Shown here piece by piece: positions 1-4,183 of a DNA stretch of 10,184 nt (the stretch's first letter is position 1; every line of letters begins with the position of its first letter). Below the pieces are notes generated by a model, which was not told the origin of the DNA, did no database searches, and saw only the letters and a list, made by a program, of their open reading frames with translations. Made by a program: the position numbers and the translations under genes. Source of the DNA: Anaerosoma sp034007245 (GTDB taxonomy: Bacteria; Actinomycetota; Coriobacteriia; Anaerosomatales; Anaerosomataceae); the NCBI GenBank assembly GCA_034007245.1, contig JAVERH010000076.1, forward strand, positions 1-10,184, read 5' to 3'.

Positions 1-732
1 GGTGCGCCCGAGTGGCTATCGGTGCCGCTGGACTATCTGGCGATCATCAACGTTGTACTTGCCGTCTTCAATCTACTGCCGGGTTTTCCGCTTGACGGTG
101 GTCGGGTACTTCGGGCGATTCTCTGGGCTGTGACCGGGGATGTCACGAAGGCCACGAAATGGGCAAGCCGCGCGGGACAGGCTTTGGGCACGATGCTGAT
201 GGCGGTCGCTGTATTCGGCGTCCTCAATGGGATGTTCGACTTTGTGTGGCTCGCGGTCATGGGGTGGTTCATATCTTCGCTGGCAGCGGGGGCATACCGC
301 CAGCAACTCACCCGGGTACGGCTTACCGAGATTCCTGTGTCCGCGATCATGTCGTCACCGGCTATCCTGGCACCAGCCGATCTCTCACTCGAGCAGATGG
401 GGCACTCGTACTTTCTTGCGGGGAGGCATCCACGGTATCCGGTCGTCGAAGATGGGCGTGTGATCGGTCTTATCGATATCGAACAAGCCAATGAGGTCCC
501 GAGAGAGCAGTGGCCGGAGACGTCTGTGGGTGAGGTGGCCTCGAAGAGTCTCGAGGGTGCGGTGGTGCGGCCAGAGGCGTCGGTCGACAGCATCCTGTCG
601 AGGCTGGAGCCCGGTGGTACGGGGGCCGTGCTTGTCGTCGAGGACGGCCGACTGTCCGGTATCGTCACGCGGTCCGATGTCATCAGAGTGATCATGGACA
701 TCACACGCGATCGGGGAGCGACTTCAGCGTAA
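1..732 (+). CDS. Site-2-type M50 membrane metalloprotease with C-terminal CBS pair (5' partial)
   Basis: The frame is open from base 1, so the gene begins upstream and only its last 243 codons are visible. Visible residues 24-35 read NLLPGFPLDGGR, the second conserved motif of M50 intramembrane proteases. Its aspartate (visible residue 32) is the family's third zinc ligand. The HExxH motif should lie upstream of the window. Two hydrophobic stretches surround and follow this motif (about residues 12-45 and 60-95). After them come two CBS repeats, roughly residues 108-165 and 172-235, with typical 'YPVVEDGRVIGLID' and 'VLVVEDGRLSGIVTRSDV' strands. CBS pairs usually bind adenine nucleotides and regulate the attached domain. 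This architecture matches Rip3/SpoIVFB-like proteases that cut membrane-bound regulators. The substrate cannot be told from here. The stop is TAA at 730-732. The downstream gene rex is about 150 bp away with its own promoter candidate, so the two are probably not one operon. Confidence 0.9.
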   Translation, partial: GAPEWLSVPLDYLAIINVVLAVFNLLPGFPLDGGRVLRAILWAVTGDVTKATKWASRAGQALGTMLMAVAVFGVLNGMFDFVWLAVMGWFISSLAAGAYRQQLTRVRLTEIPVSAIMSSPAILAPADLSLEQMGHSYFLAGRHPRYPVVEDGRVIGLIDIEQANEVPREQWPETSVGEVASKSLEGAVVRPEASVDSILSRLEPGGTGAVLVVEDGRLSGIVTRSDVIRVIMDITRDRGATSA

Positions 733-779
733 GCGGACACTTTGCTTCCCTGGGGCGTATTCAGGCGTGATCCTATGGC

Positions 780-797
780 TCGTTAGCGGATAAACGT
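780..797. promoter_or_regulatory. Degenerate Rex-operator-like palindrome upstream of rex
   Basis: The sequence reads TCGTTAG-CGGA-TAAACGT. Against the clostridial-type Rex motif TTGTTAA-N4-TTAACAA it matches 9 of 14 defined positions. It also contains the symmetric core CGTT-N8-AACG. It lies directly upstream of the candidate rex -35 element. Rex proteins often repress their own gene, so the position is sensible, but the match is weak and could be chance. The actinobacterial form TGTGAA...TTCACA was looked for and not seen. Confidence 0.2.
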
Positions 798-801
798 GTC
801 A

Positions 802-831
802 TAGTCAGGGAATACATTCATGGCATATACT
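802..831 (+). promoter_or_regulatory. Candidate rex promoter
   Basis: A -10 element TATACT (826-831, 5 of 6 to consensus) is preceded, with an 18-bp spacer, by TAGTCA (802-807, 4 of 6 to TTGACA). The region is locally AT-rich compared with its surroundings. Transcription would begin near 838, about 30 bases ahead of the GGAGG ribosome binding site used by rex. Confidence 0.45.
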
Positions 832-881
832 AGATTGTAGCATTGAGTTACTATCTTAGGAGTCGTCGGAGGCGAGGGTGG

Positions 882-1535
882 ATGGACGGGATTGTGGCTG
901 ACCGCATACCGGAGGGCGTCATCGAGCGCTTGCCCGCCTACCTAAACATTCTTATCCAGTTGCGAGCTGATAGCATACGTACTGTCTCATCTGCCCGGCT
1001 CGGCGATCTCACCGCTGTGAATCCTGCGCAGATCCGTCGCGATCTCACACACTTCGGTTCATTCGGTAAGCGTGGCGTCGGCTACGATATCGAGACACTG
1101 ATCGAGCGTATCCAGCACATTCTCGGTGCCGACCATGCGCACCGACTTGCGCTTGTGGGCGCCGGTAACCTTGGCTCGGCGATCGCCGATTATGCGGGGC
1201 TCCGTCAGCATGGGTTCATGGTGACGGCGATCTTCGACATCGATACCGACAAGACCGGAACTCGTATCGGCGAGATCGTCGTCCAGCCGCTAGAAGAGTT
1301 GGAGACGACACTCGGCACTCAGGACATCAGGATCGGGGTGGTCGCGGTCCCGCCGGAGGCGGCACAGGCGGTCACCGATCGTCTTGCGAGCGCAGGTGTG
1401 CGAGTGATACTCAACTACACGCCGGTCATCGTGCGTGTGCCCGAGGGGGTCACCCTGCACAACACGGACCCGGTCCAGGAGTTGCTACACACGCTCTACT
1501 ATCTCTCGCGCAGCGAGGGAGTCGCGCACGTGTAG
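882..1535 (+). CDS. rex: Redox-sensing transcriptional repressor Rex
   Basis: Rex senses the NADH/NAD+ ratio. It binds operators of respiratory and fermentative genes when NADH is low and releases them when NADH rises. The 217-residue product has the family's usual length. The N-terminal winged helix (about residues 10-75) carries the signature 'SSARLGDLTAVNPAQIRRDL' followed by HFGSFGKRGVGYD, which is nearly diagnostic. A Rossmann fold follows, with GAGNLG at 93-98 and the acidic end of strand 2 in FDID at 118-121. The C-terminal part, NYTPVIVRVPEGV...DPVQELL, also fits. I chose ATG 882 because GGAGG at 868-872 sits 9 bases before it and the length then matches the family. A longer in-frame start at TTG 843 would add 13 arginine-rich residues with no family counterpart. 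The gene lies alone between a protease gene and tatA. Confidence 0.95.
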   Translation: MDGIVADRIPEGVIERLPAYLNILIQLRADSIRTVSSARLGDLTAVNPAQIRRDLTHFGSFGKRGVGYDIETLIERIQHILGADHAHRLALVGAGNLGSAIADYAGLRQHGFMVTAIFDIDTDKTGTRIGEIVVQPLEELETTLGTQDIRIGVVAVPPEAAQAVTDRLASAGVRVILNYTPVIVRVPEGVTLHNTDPVQELLHTLYYLSRSEGVAHV

Positions 1536-1546
1536 TGGCATCTCAC

Positions 1547-1576
1547 ATGGCGTACGTCGTGTGGAGGTGGTACGCT
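1547..1576 (+). promoter_or_regulatory. Candidate tatA promoter overlapped by an inverted repeat
   Basis: TACGCT at 1571-1576 fits the loose TAnnnT -10 pattern common in high-GC Gram-positives. No good -35 is visible at the right distance. The 6-bp inverted repeat GCGTAC (1550-1555) and GTACGC (1570-1575), with 14 bases between, spans exactly the -35 to -10 region. That is where a repressor operator would lie. Both calls rest on short matches. Confidence 0.25.
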
Positions 1577-1595
1577 GACCTGCAGTCAAAGATGG

Positions 1596-1617
1596 CCCGT
1601 TTGCCGGCAATAACGGG
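1596..1617. repeat. Palindrome / hairpin upstream of the tatA ribosome binding site
   Basis: CCCGTT (1596-1601) pairs perfectly with AACGGG (1612-1617). The bases between contain the perfect 10-bp palindrome TTGCCGGCAA (1601-1610). In RNA this would be a 6-bp stem with a 10-base loop, or a longer bulged stem. It ends 10 bases before the AGGAGG of tatA at 1628-1633. It could be a protein-binding site, an attenuating hairpin after rex, or an mRNA-stability element. No T-run follows it, so a simple terminator is unlikely. Confidence 0.4.
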
Positions 1618-1638
1618 TCTGCGAACGAGGAGGTATGC

Positions 1639-1863
1639 ATGGCAGCTTTTGGTATTCCTGGTGGCATGGAGTTGTGGATCATCCTGGGGATCGTCCTGCT
1701 GCTGTTCGGACCGTCGCAGCTTCCTAAGCTGGCGAAGATGTTCGGCAAGTCAGCGAAGGCTCTCAAAGAGGGTATGGATGAGGGCATGTCGGCTATCGAT
1801 GATGACGGTTCGGCAAAGAAGTCCGAATCGACTGAATCCACCGACAAGGGCAGCGATTCCTAG
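1639..1863 (+). CDS. tatA: Twin-arginine translocase subunit TatA
   Basis: TatA oligomers form the passage through which the Tat system exports folded proteins carrying twin-arginine signals. The 74-residue product has the expected layout. A short periplasmic start with an acidic residue (E11) precedes one transmembrane helix (about 11-24). The FG-P hinge follows (LLLFGPSQLPKLAKMFGKS), then an amphipathic helix (about 26-45). The acidic, serine-rich, disordered tail ends at residue 74. The FGxxxLPxLAxxxGK pattern is typical of TatA/E and fits TatB less well, since TatB has a longer helix. ATG 1639 is supported by AGGAGG at 1628-1633 with a 5-base spacer. No tatC lies nearby, so the partner subunit must be encoded elsewhere. 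A strong hairpin follows the stop, suggesting a monocistronic or rex-linked transcript ending there. Confidence 0.9.
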   Translation: MAAFGIPGGMELWIILGIVLLLFGPSQLPKLAKMFGKSAKALKEGMDEGMSAIDDDGSAKKSESTESTDKGSDS

Positions 1864-1887
1864 CGGTTGATCCGTGCAAGACCTGTG

Positions 1888-1917
1888 ACCGAAGGGCGCC
1901 TACGGGCGCCCTTCGGT
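1888..1917 (+). terminator. 13-bp GC-rich hairpin with UACG loop after tatA
   Basis: Bases 1888-1900 (ACCGAAGGGCGCC) are perfectly complementary to 1905-1917, giving a 13-bp stem closed by the loop TACG. In RNA, C(UACG)G is a UNCG tetraloop, one of the most stable known. The hairpin starts 25 bases after the tatA stop and lies just upstream of the greA promoter candidate, so it most likely ends tatA transcription. No T-run follows it. Terminators without a U-tract are frequent in high-GC Actinobacteria, but an mRNA-protecting role is also possible. Confidence 0.75.
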
Positions 1918-1928
1918 ATGAGGGGTGC

Positions 1929-1957
1929 TTGTGTGCAGTGCTGCCCGTAGCTATACT
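1929..1957 (+). promoter_or_regulatory. Candidate greA-lysS promoter
   Basis: A -10 element TATACT (1952-1957) lies 17 bp downstream of TTGTGT (1929-1934), which keeps the TTG of the -35 consensus. The -10 is the same hexamer as in the rex promoter candidate. The pair begins 11 bases after the tatA hairpin, as expected for the start of a new transcription unit. It would leave a leader of about 70 bases before greA, in which I see no further strong structure. Confidence 0.5.
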
Positions 1958-2032
1958 CTCCCGAGTCGTTGTGGGGTTCGGATTCGCCGAGTTCGTGTCC
2001 CGTGACAGCGTATCGACGTACAGGAGTAACGA

Positions 2033-2506
2033 ATGCTTAAAGAAGTAGCCCTCACTGCAGATGGCCAGGCCAAGCTCGAGCAAGAGCTTCATCACCTTGA
2101 GACCGTTCGGCGCCGCGAGGTCGGGGAGCGCATCCGCGAAGCCAAGGATTTTGGGGATATCTCCGAGAACTCTGAGTACGATGATGCGAAGAACGAACAG
2201 GCATGGGTCGAGGGCCGCATCTCTGAGATCAGTCAGATCCTTGCAAATGCGACGATCATCGAATCACCGGCGCGGCCGACGCAGGTCACGTTCGGTGCCC
2301 GCGTGCACCTGAAGGACGCGGAGACAGGCGATATGTTCGTGTATCAGTTGGTGGGCTCGGCAGAGGCTGATCCGACCAACGATAAGATCTCGAACGAGTC
2401 TCCCGTCGGGCAGGCCATCATGGGTGCCAAGAAAGGTGACGTTGTCTCCGTGACAACGCCGCGCGGAACGCAGATTAAGTATGAGGTCGCTTCCATCACC
2501 AAATAG
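2033..2506 (+). CDS. greA: Transcription elongation factor GreA
   Basis: GreA enters the secondary channel of RNA polymerase and stimulates cleavage of backtracked transcripts so that elongation can resume. The 157-residue product has the standard length. The N-terminal coiled coil covers about residues 1-75. Its tip carries the catalytic acidic pair D42 and E45 in the motif DFGDISENSEYDDAKNEQ, the family hallmark that helps hold the second magnesium ion. The C-terminal FKBP-like domain (about 80-157) contains the conserved 'DPTNDKISNESPVGQAIMG' and 'GDVVSVTTPRG' segments. AGGAG at 2022-2026 with a 6-base spacer supports ATG 2033. lysS starts 9 bases after the stop, so the two are almost certainly co-transcribed. 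Confidence 0.97.
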   Translation: MLKEVALTADGQAKLEQELHHLETVRRREVGERIREAKDFGDISENSEYDDAKNEQAWVEGRISEISQILANATIIESPARPTQVTFGARVHLKDAETGDMFVYQLVGSAEADPTNDKISNESPVGQAIMGAKKGDVVSVTTPRGTQIKYEVASITK

Positions 2507-2515
2507 CGGGGGGAC

Positions 2516-4015
2516 ATGTCTGATCAGCCGGTCACCGAGGTAGTAGCCACCGACGACGTCATAGCGGTGCGCCGCGCGAAGATCGCTGCGCTCCGTGACT
2601 CCGGGGTCGAGCCGTTTCGCGATGGGTATGAACCCACTGATCGGGTCAGGGACATCATCGCTCGGCATGCCGACCTCGATCCGGGCTCGGAGACAGATGA
2701 CGTAGTGACCATCGCCGGTCGTGTCGTGGCCAAGCGCGATCAGGGCAAGGCACTCTTCCTCGTCGTTCGCGACGGGTCAGCAGAGATTCAGGTGTTCTGT
2801 AGGCTGAATATCCTGGGTGAAGATCACTTCGCGTTCGCCGCAGACCTCGATCTCGGTGACTGGATCGGCGCGACCGGTCAGGTGCTGCGCACGCGACGTG
2901 GCGAGCTCTCGATCTCACCGGGGCACATCGATGTGCTGTCGAAGTCTCTGCGGCCGCTTCCTGAGAAGTATCACGGGTTGAGTGACACGGAGACCCGGTA
3001 TCGGCAGCGCTACGTCGATCTCATCGCGAATCCAGAGGTTCGGGCCGTGTTCGAGGCTCGCTTTCGCATCGTCGCCGCTATCCGACGTTTCATGGAGCAG
3101 CGTGAGTTCCTCGAGGTCGAGACGCCGATGCTTCAGCCCATTCCGGGTGGTGCGACCGCCCGTCCGTTCGTGACGCATCACAACGCGCTCGACATGGACC
3201 TCTATCTGCGTATCGCGCCGGAGCTCTATCTCAAGCGCCTGCTTGTAGGTGGGTTCGAGCGCGTCTATGAGGTGAATCGCTCGTTCCGCAACGAGGGCAT
3301 GTCACCGCGCCACAACCCTGAGTTCACGATGCTCGAGGCGTACCAGGCGTACGGCACGATGGAGACGATGCGCGAGCTTACCGAGTCACTCATCACCACG
3401 GTCGCCGAGGAGGTGCTCGGGGCGCTTGAACTCCAGTATCAGGGCGTCGACGTATCGCTGTGCTCGCCGTGGCGGCAGGCAACGATGGCGAGCCTGGTCT
3501 CGGAAGCCGTCGGTCGTGATGTGAGTGTCCATACATCGATCGTGGATCTCCGTCGTCTGTGCGATCGAAGTGGCGTTTCGGTCGAGACGTCATGGGGTCC
3601 CGGCAAACTGTTGACCGAGCTCTTCGAGAAGCTTGTCGAACACACGCTCATCCAGCCGACGTTCGTCACACAGTATCCTGCCGAGGTCTCACCGCTGGCA
3701 CGGCGCAACGATGTCGATCCTGAGATCACGGATCGCTTCGAGCTTTTCATCACCGGCCGCGAGTTCGCCAACGCGTTCTCTGAGCTTATCGATCCGATGG
3801 ATCAGCGTACTCGGTTCCAGGCTCAGGCGGCTGCCAAGGATGCTGGTGATGACGAGGCGATGTGGGTCGACGAGGACTACCTACGGGCGCAGGAGTACGG
3901 TATGCCCCCGGCAGGCGGGCTCGGCATCGGCATCGATCGCCTTGTGATGCTGCTCACCGACAGCGCGTCCATTCGTGACGTGCTGCTCTTTCCTCACATG
4001 CGGCCCGAGTCGTAG
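2516..4015 (+). CDS. lysS: Lysyl-tRNA synthetase, class II
   Basis: This cytoplasmic enzyme joins lysine to tRNA-Lys with ATP. The 499-residue protein has the usual length. After an N-terminal helix comes the OB-fold anticodon-binding domain (about 60-165; VTIAGRVVAKRDQGKALFL, then FCRLN). The class II catalytic domain follows. Motif 1 is around FLEVETPMLQPIPGGA. Motif 2 has FRNEG at 257-261 continuing into SPRHNPEFTMLE. Motif 3 is GLGIGIDR at 468-475. The residues typical of LysRS rather than AspRS or AsnRS (GGATARPF, ELYLKRLLVGG, NEGMSPRHNPEFTMLEAYQAY) are all present and I see no break. The start is supported mainly by position. The G-rich run 2508-2513 is very close to ATG 2516, so translation may be coupled to the greA stop 9 bases upstream. 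lysS next to clpC is also known from Mycobacterium (with lsr2 between) and Bacillus (with ctsR-mcsA-mcsB between). Confidence 0.97.
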   Translation: MSDQPVTEVVATDDVIAVRRAKIAALRDSGVEPFRDGYEPTDRVRDIIARHADLDPGSETDDVVTIAGRVVAKRDQGKALFLVVRDGSAEIQVFCRLNILGEDHFAFAADLDLGDWIGATGQVLRTRRGELSISPGHIDVLSKSLRPLPEKYHGLSDTETRYRQRYVDLIANPEVRAVFEARFRIVAAIRRFMEQREFLEVETPMLQPIPGGATARPFVTHHNALDMDLYLRIAPELYLKRLLVGGFERVYEVNRSFRNEGMSPRHNPEFTMLEAYQAYGTMETMRELTESLITTVAEEVLGALELQYQGVDVSLCSPWRQATMASLVSEAVGRDVSVHTSIVDLRRLCDRSGVSVETSWGPGKLLTELFEKLVEHTLIQPTFVTQYPAEVSPLARRNDVDPEITDRFELFITGREFANAFSELIDPMDQRTRFQAQAAAKDAGDDEAMWVDEDYLRAQEYGMPPAGGLGIGIDRLVMLLTDSASIRDVLLFPHMRPES

Positions 4016-4081
4016 GACTGGCGCACGTCGATCGCAGGAATCTAAGCGTGTCGCACTCAAATCGGATGGCATCGCGCTTGC

Positions 4082-4098
4082 TTTGATTTCCCTTGACA
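4082..4098 (+). promoter_or_regulatory. CtsR-like tandem heptad upstream of clpC
   Basis: The sequence TTTGATT-TCC-CTTGACA resembles the reverse-strand form of the CtsR operator (two TTTGACY heptads three bases apart). It matches most but not all defined positions, and both halves share TTGA in the same register. It overlaps the TTGACA hexamer, as CtsR sites overlap promoters in Firmicutes. No ctsR gene lies in the window. The resemblance may be partly due to the -35 hexamer itself. Confidence 0.25.
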
Positions 4099-4127
4099 TC
4101 GCCCCGAGTCGTGCCGAGGGGTAGAAT
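4093..4127 (+). promoter_or_regulatory. Candidate clpC operon promoter with unusual spacing
   Basis: TTGACA at 4093-4098 is a perfect -35 hexamer and TAGAAT at 4122-4127 is a good -10 (5 of 6). They are separated by 23 bp, well beyond the usual 16-18. Either only one of them is used, or the promoter needs an activator or a different sigma factor. The TAGAAT element would give a leader of about 50 bases to the clpC start. The rest of the 168-bp gap between lysS and clpC (4016-4080) shows no clear structure, and no terminator for lysS was seen. Confidence 0.4.
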
Positions 4128-4146
4128 GGCTGTCCAGATACTACCT

Positions 4147-4162
4147 GCGTCGCTAGCGGCGC
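4147..4162. repeat. 16-nt near-palindrome in the clpC leader
   Basis: GCGTCGCTAGCGGCGC is self-complementary apart from one T/G pair, which is a wobble pair in RNA. It can fold into a 6-bp stem with the loop CUAG, ending 7 bases before the clpC ribosome binding site. It also contains CGC-N5-GCG (4151-4161), the core pattern reported for ClgR, the activator of clp genes in Corynebacterium and Streptomyces. Such short GC patterns occur often by chance in high-GC DNA. Confidence 0.35.
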
Positions 4163-4183
4163 TTGCGATAGGGGTGACACAGT

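Noticed and set aside
33..740. A 235-codon open frame on the minus strand.
   Set aside because: It mirrors the M50/CBS gene and has no domain, promoter or ribosome binding site that I can support.
746..812. Inverted 7-mers TTCCCTG (746-752) and CAGGGAA (806-812).
   Set aside because: They are 53 bases apart with no supporting symmetry, so chance is the simpler explanation.
843..881. An upstream TTG start that would lengthen Rex by 13 residues.
   Set aside because: The extra residues are arginine-rich and outside the family. ATG 882 has GGAGG at a proper distance, and this extension would include that ribosome binding site.
1535..1870. A 111-codon forward frame overlapping tatA.
   Set aside because: It is Arg/Ser/Trp-rich, out of frame with the clear TatA product and lacks its own ribosome binding site.
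4036..4060. Possible stress-sigma (GGAAT...GTT) or HspR (CTTGAGT-N7-ACTCAAG) elements upstream of clpC.
   Set aside because: GGAAT at 4037-4041 has no GTT partner at the right distance. ACTCAA at 4055-4060 has no matching left arm.
4103..4120. CCCC...GGGG pairing as a terminator after lysS.
   Set aside because: Only four base pairs form and the inner bases do not pair. It also lies between the clpC promoter elements.
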